DNA of 64,000 bases. Source: Accumulibacter appositus. GTDB lineage: Bacteria > Pseudomonadota > Gammaproteobacteria > Burkholderiales > Rhodocyclaceae. Shown here in pieces: positions 25,155 through 34,117 of the stretch. The stretch's first letter is position 1, and the number at the start of each line of letters is the position of its first letter. Below the pieces are notes generated by a model, which had not been told where the DNA came from, did no database searches, and saw nothing but the letters and a program-made list of their open reading frames with translations. The stretch is taken from assembly GCF_035440685.1 (NCBI RefSeq), contig NZ_DAORMW010000018.1. The stretch is one strand, 5' to 3'. The position numbers were made by a program, and so were the translations under genes.

Positions 25155-25191
25155 AAAAAGGGCAGCGAGGCACGCTCGTACCCCGCTGCCC
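25155..25191 (-). terminator. Terminator of ald
   Basis: On the minus strand GGGCAGCG and CGCTGCCC pair around a loop and are followed by TTTTT. It lies between two convergent genes (radC remnant and ald) and may act on both. Confidence 0.75.
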
Positions 25192-25220
25192 TGTTCAGTC
25201 GACCCGCTGCTCGAGCCTCC

Positions 25221-26339
25221 TCAGCCTGTTATCACCGATAGCGCGTCGTGATACTCGTACTTGAGGTCGTCGGCGACTTCACGGCAGGTGACCTTGCCGA
25301 AAGCGACGTTGAGACCATTGCGCAGGTGCTCGTTATCCTGCAGCGCCTGCCGCCAGCCCTTGTCGGCGATCTGCAACGCAAACGGCAGGGTCGCGTTGTT
25401 GAGCGCGTAGGTGGAGGTGTTCGGAACGCCACCCGGCATGTTGGCAACGCAGTAGTGCACCACATCGCCGACGACGTAGGTCGGATCGGCGTGCGTCGTC
25501 GCTTTGGCGGTCTCGCAGCAGCCCCCCTGGTCGATGGCCACGTCGACGATCACCGATCCGGGCCGCATCTCATTGACCAAATCGCGAGTGATCAGCTTCG
25601 GTGCCGCGGCACCCGGGATGAGCACGCCACCGATCACGAGATCGGCGTTCAGCACGTGCTGCTCGACGTTGTCGCGGTTCGAAAAGACGGTGATCACACG
25701 CGCACCGAGCTGCCGATCGAGGCGCCGCAGGACATCGAGGCTACGGTCGATGACCACCACCTGTGCGCCAGTGCCGACGGCAATCTGTGCGGCGTTCGAG
25801 CCGACGACACCGGCGCCGAGGATGACGATCTTCGCCGATGGCACGCCGGCAACACCGCCGAGCAGGATGCCCATCCCGCCGTGCGCCTTTTCGAGGCAGT
25901 AGGCGCCGGCCTGGATCGACAGGCGGCCGGCGACTTCCGACATCGGCGCCAGCAAGGGCAGGCCGCCGCCCGGCTGGGTGACTGTTTCGTAGGCAATGCA
26001 GACGGCGCCACTGCTGACCAGATCGGCGCACTGCGCGGGATCGGGCGCGAGATGCAGGTAAGTGTAGAGGATCTGCCCTTCGCGCAGCATGCCGCGCTCG
26101 CCGGCCTGCGGCTCCTTGACCTTGATGATCATTTCGGCCTTGGCAAAGATCTCCGCGGCCGTCGCGGCAATCGTCGCTCCGGCCTTCTCGTAGACCGCGT
26201 CAGCGGCGCCGATGCCCGCCCCAGCGCCGGTTTCAACGCTCACCGCATGACCGTGCGCGACCATCTCGCGAACCGATGACGGGGTCAGGCCGACACGGTA
26301 TTCGTGGTTTTTTATCTCCTTGGGTACGCCAATGTGCAT
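25221..26339 (-). CDS. ald: Alanine dehydrogenase
   Basis: This 372-residue NAD-dependent enzyme interconverts alanine and pyruvate plus ammonia. It starts MHIGVPKEIKNHEYRVGLTP, has the catalytic regions MIIKVKEPQ and YTYLHLAPD, the Rossmann motif ILGAGVVGSNAAQIAVG and GGCCETAKATTH. The length and motifs match Ald throughout. The gene is monocistronic, with a hairpin terminator downstream and a 260-base upstream region shared with a divergent sigma factor gene. Confidence 0.95.
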   Translation of the reverse strand: MHIGVPKEIKNHEYRVGLTPSSVREMVAHGHAVSVETGAGAGIGAADAVYEKAGATIAATAAEIFAKAEMIIKVKEPQAGERGMLREGQILYTYLHLAPDPAQCADLVSSGAVCIAYETVTQPGGGLPLLAPMSEVAGRLSIQAGAYCLEKAHGGMGILLGGVAGVPSAKIVILGAGVVGSNAAQIAVGTGAQVVVIDRSLDVLRRLDRQLGARVITVFSNRDNVEQHVLNADLVIGGVLIPGAAAPKLITRDLVNEMRPGSVIVDVAIDQGGCCETAKATTHADPTYVVGDVVHYCVANMPGGVPNTSTYALNNATLPFALQIADKGWRQALQDNEHLRNGLNVAFGKVTCREVADDLKYEYHDALSVITG

Positions 26340-26603
26340 CGCTGTCTCCTTATTGTGCTTTCGGGGCCGATTATCTTAGGTCATTTCGGCAGGGCGAACC
26401 GGTTTTTTGCATGTCATGCTCCTCGGTCGTCCGACAGCGCCCCCGGGAAGCGTGCGGGCGGATGCTTAGTACTCGGAAACAATCCCGCAGCACGACACCC
26501 GGAGCACGCCAAGGCATCTAAGCGCCTATCGCCGCTGCGCGCTTGCGTATAAACTGCCAGTCGCCGAACCCGGCGACCTGCCCTCCCCCGATAGCCGAAG
26601 CCG

Positions 26604-27254
26604 ATGAACAGCAAGGATCGCGACTGCAAGGAACACACGTCGCCGGACGCCAACGGCCCGGCGCTCTCCGCCGCTGCCGAGACGATGGCCACGGAGCTAG
26701 CCAGCTTTCGCCGTGACATGCTGCGCTTTGCGGTCCTGCAGTTGCGTGATCCGGCGAGCGCCGAGGATGCCGTGCAGGAAACCATGCTTGCCGCGCTGCA
26801 GGGCGCTGCGCGCTTTGCCGAGCGCGCCAAGCTGAAGACCTGGGTGTTCTCGATCTTGCGCAACAAGATCGTCGACATCATCCGGCGGCGGGTTCGCGAG
26901 CCGATCCACGAAGCCGTCGAGCAGGAAATCGACGACGCCGATTTCGACCCGCTGTTCAAGAGCAATGGCCACTGGCAGCGTGATGCACGGCCTTCGGACT
27001 GGGGAAATCCGGAAAAGACTCTCGAAAACAGCAGTTTCTGGGCAGTCTTCGATGCCTGCCTGCAACGCCTGCCGCCGGCCACCGCGCGCGTCTTCATGAT
27101 GCGCGAAATACTCGGCCTGGAGACCAGCGAAATCTGCCAGGAACTGTCGATGAGCACCAGCAACTGCTGGGTGGTGCTGCATCGCGCACGCATGGGACTA
27201 CGGCTATGCCTCGAACAAAAGTGGTTCGGCAGCGGCGCACGAGACGGTCAATGA
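26604..27254 (+). CDS. ECF-type sigma-70 factor
   Basis: This 216-residue sigma factor has region 2 (RRDMLRFAVLQLRDPASAEDAVQ, KTWVFSILRNKIVDIIRR) and region 4 (PPATARVFMMREILGLETSEIC, SNCWVVLHRARMGL), separated by a linker of about 70 residues that is longer than usual. There is no adjacent zinc-finger anti-sigma gene: the stop overlaps an ATG of a 15-codon frame (27251-27298) without the expected HxxxCxxC motif. The target regulon is unknown. The convergent downstream gene is phoX. Confidence 0.9.
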   Translation: MNSKDRDCKEHTSPDANGPALSAAAETMATELASFRRDMLRFAVLQLRDPASAEDAVQETMLAALQGAARFAERAKLKTWVFSILRNKIVDIIRRRVREPIHEAVEQEIDDADFDPLFKSNGHWQRDARPSDWGNPEKTLENSSFWAVFDACLQRLPPATARVFMMREILGLETSEICQELSMSTSNCWVVLHRARMGLRLCLEQKWFGSGARDGQ

Positions 27255-27346
27255 ACGACCTGGAACGGACCAACAAGCGACCAACAAGCGCCCACTAGCC
27301 AAACCGGCGAATGCGCGCAGCGCCGCGGCAGGCAGCGATCGGCGCT

Positions 27347-29269
27347 TCAGCTACCGACCACACCCCCATCGGCGCGCCGGACCACCAGCGTCGCCGAACG
27401 CGGCCGGCCGCCGGTCACACCGGGGAACTGGTTGGCCGGCCATCCGGACCCGGCCAGCGGCGCCGACGGCGACGAACGCCCACCAGCGGCTTCACCGGGA
27501 TGCTGGACGTTGATGAACAGACTGCGCGAATCGGGCGTGGCGCTGATCCCGGTAATCTCGCAGGCTTTCGGTCCGGTCAGGAAGCGGCGAATCTCGCCGC
27601 TGGCAATGTCGGCGACGAGCATTTGGTTGTTGCCCAGCCGCTGGTAGTCACCACGGTTGAGGACGCTGCCGGAAGCGTCGGTCTGGATCCACAGCCGACC
27701 GTCGCGGTCAAACCACAGGCCGTCCGGGCTGGCGAAAGCATCGCCCTTGATGTTGCCGCGCCTGGCCGCGTCGGCATTCTCGGGGTCGCCACAGAGCACG
27801 AAAACATCCCAGTCAAAGACACCGGCCGCCGCATCCGCCTGCTCCTCGCGCCAGCGAATGATGTGTCCGAAAGCATTCTCCGCGCGCGGATTGGCGGCGT
27901 CGGCGACCAGGCGCTTGCGGTTGTTGGTCAGCGTGCAATAGACCTCGCCATTCTGCGGATCGACGGCCAGCCACTCCGGGCGGTCCATCTTCGTTGCGCC
28001 AACGAGATCGGCGGCCTGGCGGGTGCGGATCAGGATGTCGGCCTGATCGGCAAAGCCATTGCCTGGGTCGAGCCCATTCTGCCCGTACTGCAAGGCGATC
28101 CAGCGACCTTTGCCATCGCCGTCGAAGCGCGCCACGTACAGCGTCCCGTCGTCGAGCAGGCGGCCGCCAGCAGCCGCTTCGCTGGCCTTGAATCGATCGC
28201 TCGACACGAACTTGTAAAGGTACTCGAAAGCTTCATCGTCGCTCATGTACACCACCACCCGGCCGTCGCTGGCCAGCGTTACGGTGGCACATTCGTGCTT
28301 GAAGCGACCCAGGGCGGTGCGCTTGACCGGGGCCTGCGCAGGCTGCCAGGGGTCGATTTCGACGACCCAGCCGAAACGATTGGCTTCGTTGGCTTCCGTG
28401 GCGACATCGAAACGACTGTCGTGCTCGTGCCAGCGAAAGCCGGCGCCGTTGGCGCGGATGCCATAACGCTTCTGATCGGCCGTCGGCTCGACAAGACCGT
28501 TGAAATAGCTGTTGAAGTTCTCTTCACAGGTGAGGTAGGTGCCCCACGGCGTGTGCCCCATCGCGCAATTGGCCAGCGTCCCGAAGACGACGTTGCCACG
28601 CCGGTCGTCGCGGGTGCGCATATCTGGCGTGCCGGCCGCCGGACCGGCGATGCGTATCGGCGTACGCGCAGTTATCCGACGGGCGTACGGCGACGGTCGC
28701 AAGAGCTGCCAGCGCAGGACGCCGCCACTCTCCCGAAGCTCCACCTCGATCACCGAAACGCCATGCGCGTTCTGCGACTTGCGCGTCTTGTCGTGACTCC
28801 AGTCGACCATCCCGTCGGGATGCAGAAGGCCATCGTCGGTGTATTCGTGATTGATGCACAGCAGGCCGTGGGTCGACGACGGCTTGCCGTCTACCAGCCA
28901 GGGAAAGAAGTGCATGCCGTCATGATGCATCCCGGCCTGCTCGGCCTGCTCGCCGGCGCTGTTGCCCGCATCGGCGCGGAACGCCGGTCCGTCCGCGATC
29001 GGGTCACCCCAGGCGTAGAGCAGCTGCACGATGTAGCCATCGGGAACGCGCACGACATCGTCGCTCGAGATGCTGATCGGCGCAAAACCGATTCCCGCCC
29101 GGCCCGTCGGCCCAGCCAGCGCCGGAAGACCGAAGAAGGACAGTGCGGCACTACCCAGACCGGCCTGCAGCAAGCGCCGGCGCGTAGTGGCGGTGGCCGA
29201 AAGCGCCGTGAGAAGCTGCGCGAAGTGCGGGTTCGCGCCGTCGTTGCTGAGCAGGTCCTTGTCGTCCAT
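27347..29269 (-). CDS. phoX: PhoX-family alkaline phosphatase
   Basis: This 640-residue protein is of the DUF839/PhoX family, Ca/Fe-dependent phosphatases that release phosphate from organic esters outside the cytoplasm. A twin-arginine leader (TTRRRLLQAGLGSAALSFFG) starts near residue 28, so export is folded and Tat-dependent. Downstream are conserved blocks DGMHFFPW, CINHEYT, LTCEENFNSYF, RFKHECAT and SRSLFINVQHPG. The ATG at 29269 is chosen because the longer frame to 29434 lacks homology. The pst genes are about 4 kb away, so phosphate scavenging capacity is clustered. Confidence 0.92.
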   Translation of the reverse strand: MDDKDLLSNDGANPHFAQLLTALSATATTRRRLLQAGLGSAALSFFGLPALAGPTGRAGIGFAPISISSDDVVRVPDGYIVQLLYAWGDPIADGPAFRADAGNSAGEQAEQAGMHHDGMHFFPWLVDGKPSSTHGLLCINHEYTDDGLLHPDGMVDWSHDKTRKSQNAHGVSVIEVELRESGGVLRWQLLRPSPYARRITARTPIRIAGPAAGTPDMRTRDDRRGNVVFGTLANCAMGHTPWGTYLTCEENFNSYFNGLVEPTADQKRYGIRANGAGFRWHEHDSRFDVATEANEANRFGWVVEIDPWQPAQAPVKRTALGRFKHECATVTLASDGRVVVYMSDDEAFEYLYKFVSSDRFKASEAAAGGRLLDDGTLYVARFDGDGKGRWIALQYGQNGLDPGNGFADQADILIRTRQAADLVGATKMDRPEWLAVDPQNGEVYCTLTNNRKRLVADAANPRAENAFGHIIRWREEQADAAAGVFDWDVFVLCGDPENADAARRGNIKGDAFASPDGLWFDRDGRLWIQTDASGSVLNRGDYQRLGNNQMLVADIASGEIRRFLTGPKACEITGISATPDSRSLFINVQHPGEAAGGRSSPSAPLAGSGWPANQFPGVTGGRPRSATLVVRRADGGVVGS

Positions 29270-29390
29270 CGCTTGCGTCCATCCGAATCTGACGAAAAAA
29301 GGATTATCGCTCAGTGAGCCGCCGCGCCACCATCGCCTGTTGAAACCTGCGCCTCCCGGATCGGCGCAAACCTTTCGCTGGCAGCTCGTC

Positions 29391-29732
29391 TTACGCGGCG
29401 CGATGCTGCTCGTGCCGCTTCTCCTCTTCAACATGGCGCCGCAGGACGTCGTTCATGCGCGTCTGCCAACCATCGCCACTGGCTTTGAAGTAATCAAGGA
29501 CTTCCGGGCTATAGCGTACGGTCACCGCCACCTTGGTCGGCAGCTTCTGCGGGCCGCGCCGGCCCGGTTGGCGAACTTTCGCCTTGCTGGAGACACCTGG
29601 CGCGATTTCTACAGGCTGATTGGCATCACCTGCGCCACCAGAACTCTTCCCACGCGCCGCCTTGGCCACCCGGGCCACCCGCTTGCGTTCTTTGGCAAAT
29701 GTCGACGATGTTGCAACAACTTCCTTGTTCAT
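29391..29732 (-). CDS. BrnA-like antitoxin, no BrnT partner
   Basis: This 113-residue basic protein has a C-terminus of BrnA antitoxin type: VAVTVRYSPEVLDYFKASGDGWQTR, then MNDVLRRHVEEEKRH, a ribbon-helix-helix-like DNA-binding and dimerisation fold. The N-terminal 60 residues are a flexible Lys/Arg/Ala/Gly-rich extension. BrnA normally follows a BrnT toxin gene; the upstream neighbour here is not BrnT-like, so this is an orphan that may act as a plain regulator. The ATG at 29732 has AAAA-rich upstream sequence, and an earlier in-frame start at 29759 is less likely. Confidence 0.65.
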   Translation of the reverse strand: MNKEVVATSSTFAKERKRVARVAKAARGKSSGGAGDANQPVEIAPGVSSKAKVRQPGRRGPQKLPTKVAVTVRYSPEVLDYFKASGDGWQTRMNDVLRRHVEEEKRHEQHRAA

Positions 29733-29770
29733 TTTTTTCACCTGGGCACAGTAAATCAAAGGGGCGCGAG

Positions 29771-30115
29771 CTACTTCACCTTGTAAAGCCGCGCTTCCGG
29801 CGCAATGACATTGCGAATCGCGACCTTGAGGTCGATCAGGTCGACATGGCCGAGCAGCAGCAGGCCGGCGCGAAAAAGCTCTCCCTTCTTGCTGGGAACC
29901 CCGCGGCTGGCCAGGCGCTTCTTGAGCTTGATGAGTTGCCGGTATTCGCTGTGTGGAATTCGCAGGCGACAGCGAACGGTCTGTGTGGGCTTGCGCGCTT
30001 TCTTGGCTTTAGCAGGCGGTTCTGGCGCCGGCATCGAGGCAAGTCTTCTGAGTTTGAGTTCCTTGGCCGCAGCGAGAATCGCTTCGGCACTGGAAAGAGT
30101 GGCTGCTGACGACAT
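29771..30115 (-). CDS. Hypothetical basic protein next to BrnA-like gene
   Basis: This 114-residue protein is not recognised. The N-terminal 55 residues are Ala/Lys/Pro-rich. The C-terminal part (VRCRLRIPHSEYRQLIKLKKRLASRG, KGELFRAGLLLLGHVDLIDL) has the strand-helix-helix pattern of ribbon-helix-helix DNA-binding proteins. The ATG at 30115 follows an AGGGGGAA sequence. It lies 38 bases upstream of the BrnA-like gene on the same strand, so the two may be cotranscribed. It does not look like the BrnT ribonuclease fold. Confidence 0.6.
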   Translation of the reverse strand: MSSAATLSSAEAILAAAKELKLRRLASMPAPEPPAKAKKARKPTQTVRCRLRIPHSEYRQLIKLKKRLASRGVPSKKGELFRAGLLLLGHVDLIDLKVAIRNVIAPEARLYKVK

Positions 30116-30321
30116 CAAGATTCCCCCTGGCAACTTACGGAACACCCGCCGGAAGGTCGCGCAGCTTGATTCACTGATGCGTTTCGGCCGACCGACTCGG
30201 GTAATTCTTTGTAACGACGGGGGGGAGAATGCGCTGCTTTTGTGACAGATTGATGACAGTGCGCGACGCGCAGCCGCCAGCAGGGGCACAAGGCCGCAAC
30301 TGCCGGCGGTAGCGGCGACCG

Positions 30322-31293
30322 TCAGTCGGCCAGTGCCGTGGCGAGGGTCTTCGCGTTCGCACGCATCATGCCGAGATAGCTGTCGGCTGCCGTCCCGGGA
30401 GCGGCCAAGGAATCGGAGTACAGGACGCCGCCAATGCGCGCCCCTGATTCAGCGCTGATGCGTTCGAGCAAGCGTGCGTCGCTGACGTTCTCGATGAACA
30501 TTGCCGGGATCTTTTCGCGGCGGATCTGCCGGATGATCCCGCCGACGGCGGCCGCTGAAGGTTGCGCATCAGTGCTGAGCCCCACGGGCGCTAGGAAACG
30601 AATTCCATAGGCACGGGCAAAATAGCCAAAAGCGTCGTGTGAGCTGACCACCACGCGCCGTTCGACAGGAAGCTTGCTGAGGCTGCTGCGGATCTCGCTG
30701 TCAAGCACGTCGATCTCTCGCCTCAGAGCGGCGGCGTTGGCCTGATAGCTCACCTTGTTTGCCGGATCCACCTGCGCCAGTGCGGCAGCAATATTGTCGA
30801 CGTAGTAGCGCGCCTGAGCCAGATCCTGCCAGGCGTGCGGGTCGACATCGGCCGGGTGATCGTGGCTGCGATGCTTGCCGGTATGTGCCGCTTCTTTCTG
30901 AAGTACATTGACGCCCTTGCTGGCAACCACGATCAGCCCGCGATAGCCGGAGGACATTATCAGGCGATCGATCCAGCCTTCGAAACCGAGGCCATTGACG
31001 ACCACCAGCCGTGCGCGCGCGAGCTTCTTCACGTCGGCCGGAGTCGGCTGGTACACGTGCGCGTCCGCCAGCGGCCCGACCAGGGTATACACCTGCACAT
31101 GCTCGCCACCGACCCGCTGCGTCAGGTCACCGAGAATGCTGAAACTGGCGACCACCGGCAGCAACTCGGCCGCGCTTGCCCGGCCAGGCTGAGCACCCAG
31201 GAGAATCACCAGAGCAGCGGTCAGCAGAGGAGCCGGGCGCAGAAAAACCGTTGCCAGCCAGCGCTGGAGCACGTTGAGGAAGGGTTTTCTCAT
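30322..31293 (-). CDS. Zn/Mn ABC transporter substrate-binding protein
   Basis: This 323-residue protein of the ZnuA/MntC cluster A-I family has an N-terminal membrane/signal segment (residues 15-40). Metal-site candidates are the His in DAHVYQPTPADVKK, the His in DVDPHAWQD, the His in SSHDAFGYFARAYG, and the Asp in STDAQPSA. A short His-rich stretch (HTGKHRSHDH) between the lobes fits zinc rather than manganese, though the metal is not certain. It is the last gene of the ABC operon, 22 bases after the permease gene. Confidence 0.88.
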   Translation of the reverse strand: MRKPFLNVLQRWLATVFLRPAPLLTAALVILLGAQPGRASAAELLPVVASFSILGDLTQRVGGEHVQVYTLVGPLADAHVYQPTPADVKKLARARLVVVNGLGFEGWIDRLIMSSGYRGLIVVASKGVNVLQKEAAHTGKHRSHDHPADVDPHAWQDLAQARYYVDNIAAALAQVDPANKVSYQANAAALRREIDVLDSEIRSSLSKLPVERRVVVSSHDAFGYFARAYGIRFLAPVGLSTDAQPSAAAVGGIIRQIRREKIPAMFIENVSDARLLERISAESGARIGGVLYSDSLAAPGTAADSYLGMMRANAKTLATALAD

Positions 31294-31315
31294 CGTTTTT
31301 CCCCGCGAGGTCGAC

Positions 31316-32197
31316 TCAGCGTTCAAAGTGCCAACCCGACCGCCAACGACTGGCCAGGGGCCCAAGCGGAGCGGCGAGCAGCGAGAGCAGATAGAGGCCG
31401 CCAAGGGTCAACACGATCGCCGGACCGGCCGGCAGGTCCGCATGATACGAGAGCAACAGGCCGATGAAGGAGCCGAGCAGTGCGACTAACACGGCGATCA
31501 ACAGCAGCGGTCCGACATTGCACACCCACAGGCGCGCCGCAGCCGCCGGCAGAATCATGATCCCGACCGCCATCAAGGTCCCCAGAGCATGAAAGCCGGC
31601 AACCAGATTGAGCACCAGCAGGACCATGAAACCATAGTGCGCAAGCGGGCCGAGACGACTAATGCGCCCCAGAAAAGCAGGATCACAGCCTTCGAGGACG
31701 AACAGGCGCAAACCGAGTGCGAGCGCCAGCACCGACAGCGAAGCAAAGCCTGCGAGCAGCAGCAGAGCGGCGTCGTCAAGCGCCAGCACGCTGCCGAAAA
31801 GAACATGCAGCAGGTCGACGCTGCTGCCGCGCAGCGAGATGATCAACACGCCGGCCGACAGCGAGATCAGGTAAAAAGTCGCCAGACTGGTGTCTTCCTT
31901 GATCACCGAGTTGCGAGCAACACCGCCGGAGAGCATGGCCACCGCCAGACCGGCGACCAGGCCGCCGATGGTCATCGCCGGCAGCGATAGACCGGCAATC
32001 AGGTAGCCGATCGCGGCCCCCGGTAGAATGGCGTGCGACATGGCATCGCCGGCCAGACTCATCCGACGCAACATCAGGAAGACGCCGACCGGCGTCGCGC
32101 CGAGCGACAACGCCAGACAACCCGCCAAGGCCCGACGCATGAAAGAAAACTCGATGAACGGCGAGAGCAAGGGAATGCTGGACAGCGTTTCGTTCAT
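31316..32197 (-). CDS. Zn/Mn ABC transporter permease
   Basis: This 293-residue ABC-3 family permease has eight to nine predicted membrane helices, with the first near residues 20-45. The EAA-like segment FLMLRRMSLAGDAMSHAILPG is the family signature. The ATG at 32197 overlaps the ATPase stop (ATGA), so translation is coupled. The frame is open upstream to 32662, but that sequence lies inside the ATPase gene in another frame. Confidence 0.9.
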   Translation of the reverse strand: MNETLSSIPLLSPFIEFSFMRRALAGCLALSLGATPVGVFLMLRRMSLAGDAMSHAILPGAAIGYLIAGLSLPAMTIGGLVAGLAVAMLSGGVARNSVIKEDTSLATFYLISLSAGVLIISLRGSSVDLLHVLFGSVLALDDAALLLLAGFASLSVLALALGLRLFVLEGCDPAFLGRISRLGPLAHYGFMVLLVLNLVAGFHALGTLMAVGIMILPAAAARLWVCNVGPLLLIAVLVALLGSFIGLLLSYHADLPAGPAIVLTLGGLYLLSLLAAPLGPLASRWRSGWHFER

Positions 32198-32982
32198 CCG
32201 GCGTCCTGGTCGGCATGACAGATGGGCGCGTGTGCGTGATCGCCGCGCCCTTCGGCGATCCGCCGGGCGCGCTGCAGATTGGCGTCGCTGAGCACCGTTG
32301 CGGTATCGCCCCGGGCGACGATCTCGCGAGCCAGCAGCAGCGTTTCCGGGTACTCCTGGTGGACATGCTCGAGGTCGTGCAGGACGGAGATTACCGTCCG
32401 CCCTTCGCCATGCCAGTGTCGCACCAGCGCCGCCAGGTCGCGAACGCTGGCCGCGTCGATGGCGCCATAGGGCTCGTCGAGGAGCACCAGCGGGGCATCC
32501 TGGAGCAGGACGCGGGCAAAATGCGCACGCTGCAACTGACCGCCCGAGAGCGCACCGATCGGACGGCTCTCGAGGCCGGTCATGCCGACCAGGTCGATGG
32601 CCGCAGCAATGCGTTCGCGCCGGGCGCGGTCGAGGCCGCCAAAGGCACCGATCTCGCGCCACAGGCCCATGGCCACGAAGTCGTGAACGACCATCGGAAA
32701 GCTGCTGTCGAGCGTCGTCAGCTGGGTCAGATAAGCGATTTGCCGGCGCTGCACGCCAAGCAACTCGATGCGGCCCTGCAAGGGCCGCAGTTCGCCGGTA
32801 ATGCCTTTGAGCAGCGTCGATTTACCAGCACCGTTGGGACCAACGATGGCCAGCAGGCTGCCGGCGGCAACCTCCCCCTGCAGGTGGTGGACCGCCGGAT
32901 GACGATCGTAGCCAAGCGTCAGATTATCGAAGCGCAGGATCGGCTGGCCGTTCGCTGAGGTGATTGCAGGCTTGTCGGGCAT
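32194..32982 (-). CDS. Zn/Mn ABC transporter ATPase
   Basis: This 262-residue ATPase has Walker A GPNGAGKST, the Q-loop region IAYLTQ, signature LSGGQLQRAHFARVL and Walker B PLVLLDEPYGAID with the switch His in SVLHDLEH. It powers metal uptake with the following permease and substrate-binding protein. The ATG at 32982 follows a small membrane protein gene by 14 bases, which suggests a four-gene operon. Confidence 0.9.
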   Translation of the reverse strand: MPDKPAITSANGQPILRFDNLTLGYDRHPAVHHLQGEVAAGSLLAIVGPNGAGKSTLLKGITGELRPLQGRIELLGVQRRQIAYLTQLTTLDSSFPMVVHDFVAMGLWREIGAFGGLDRARRERIAAAIDLVGMTGLESRPIGALSGGQLQRAHFARVLLQDAPLVLLDEPYGAIDAASVRDLAALVRHWHGEGRTVISVLHDLEHVHQEYPETLLLAREIVARGDTATVLSDANLQRARRIAEGRGDHAHAPICHADQDAG

Positions 32983-32996
32983 CGCTGGCGCGGCGT

Positions 32997-33140
32997 TCAG
33001 TGCAGCGCCCAGAACACCGTCGTCCACAGCAGCAGCAGCACAGCGAATGCCCAGAGCAGGCGCGCCAAGGCACTGGCGCAGAGCACCGGATTGCGGACTT
33101 TGGCGCTTGCCGATGCGCGTGGGCTTGCAGAAAGAGACAT
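32997..33140 (-). CDS. Small single-helix membrane protein heading the metal ABC operon
   Basis: This is a 47-codon ORF starting MSLSASPRASASAKVRN and ending in a hydrophobic helix LLWAFAVLLLLWTTVFWAL, an N-in type membrane anchor. It ends 14 bases before the ATPase start and lies in the same direction. I know no named family. A plausible role is a small subunit or leader of the Zn/Mn transporter; it could also be non-coding. Confidence 0.5.
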   Translation of the reverse strand: MSLSASPRASASAKVRNPVLCASALARLLWAFAVLLLLWTTVFWALH

Positions 33141-33307
33141 ATACGACGCGAGGTAAGGCTTTTCGGGCGCGGACTCTGAGTTCCCGCGGAGGGCGAATCT
33201 TGCCTCGTTCGCCAGCCAAACGCAACCGCCTTGAGCGAGCTCAGCGAGCGTTCGCGCCCGCCAGCACGCCGTCGCCACCCCGGACAAGCAAGCGACGATT
33301 TGCCGGC

Positions 33308-34099
33308 TCAACCGAAGCGACCGGTAATGTAATCCTCGGTGTGTTTGACCTTCGGTTTCACGAACAACTCTTCGGTGCGGCCGAACTCGACAAGCTCGCC
33401 GAGGTACATGAAGGCCGTGTAGTCGGAAATCCGGCCCGCCTGTTGCATGTTGTGAGTGACGATGGCGATGGAGTACTCGCTCTTGAGTTCGTTGATCAGT
33501 TCCTCCACCTTGGCCGTGGACAGCGGATCGAGCGCCGAGGTCGGTTCGTCGAGGAGCACGATCTGGGGCTTCACCGCCACCGCCCGGGCGATGCATAGGC
33601 GCTGCTGCTGGCCGCCGGAAAGGGACAGGCCGCTCTGCTGCAACTTGTCCTTGACTTCATCCCACAGGGCAGCCTTGTTAAGCGCCCATTCCACCCGTTC
33701 GTCGAGTTCGCTCTTGCTGAACTTCTCGTAAAGCCGAACACCGAAGGCGATGTTTTCATAGATGGTCATCGGAAACGGAGTCGGCTTCTGGAAAACCATG
33801 CCGATCTTCGCCCGCACCAGGTTCACGTCCTGTTTCCGGTCGAGCAGGTTCTTGCCATTGAAAACGATCTGCCCTTCGGCGCGCTGCCCCGGATAGAGAT
33901 CGTACATGCGGTTGAAAGCACGCAAGAGCGTAGACTTCCCACAACCGGACGGCCCGATGAAGGCGGTCACACGGTTGCGAGCGACATCGAGACTGACGGC
34001 TTTCAGACCCTTGAAGTCGCCGTAGTAGAAATCCAGTTCGCGCACCTGCAAAATGGCTTGTTCGCTGATTTGGACCATGTGGTCGCAGGTCTCGGACAT
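33308..34099 (-). CDS. pstB: Phosphate ABC transporter ATPase PstB
   Basis: This 263-residue ATPase has Walker A GPSGCGKST, the Q-loop QKPTPFPM, signature LSGGQQQRLCIARA, Walker B IVLLDEPTSALDP and the switch THNMQQAGR, all typical of PstB. It energises high-affinity phosphate uptake. It is the last gene of pstSCAB and no phoU is found after it; the next gene downstream is the small membrane protein of the metal ABC operon. Confidence 0.96.
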   Translation of the reverse strand: MSETCDHMVQISEQAILQVRELDFYYGDFKGLKAVSLDVARNRVTAFIGPSGCGKSTLLRAFNRMYDLYPGQRAEGQIVFNGKNLLDRKQDVNLVRAKIGMVFQKPTPFPMTIYENIAFGVRLYEKFSKSELDERVEWALNKAALWDEVKDKLQQSGLSLSGGQQQRLCIARAVAVKPQIVLLDEPTSALDPLSTAKVEELINELKSEYSIAIVTHNMQQAGRISDYTAFMYLGELVEFGRTEELFVKPKVKHTEDYITGRFG

Positions 34100-34117
34100 T
34101 ATTCGATGCTCCGCAGT

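Noticed and set aside
27311..29317. 668-codon plus-strand frame opposite phoX
   Set aside because: It is antisense to phoX, has no recognisable domain, and high-GC coding sequence commonly gives such long shadow frames.
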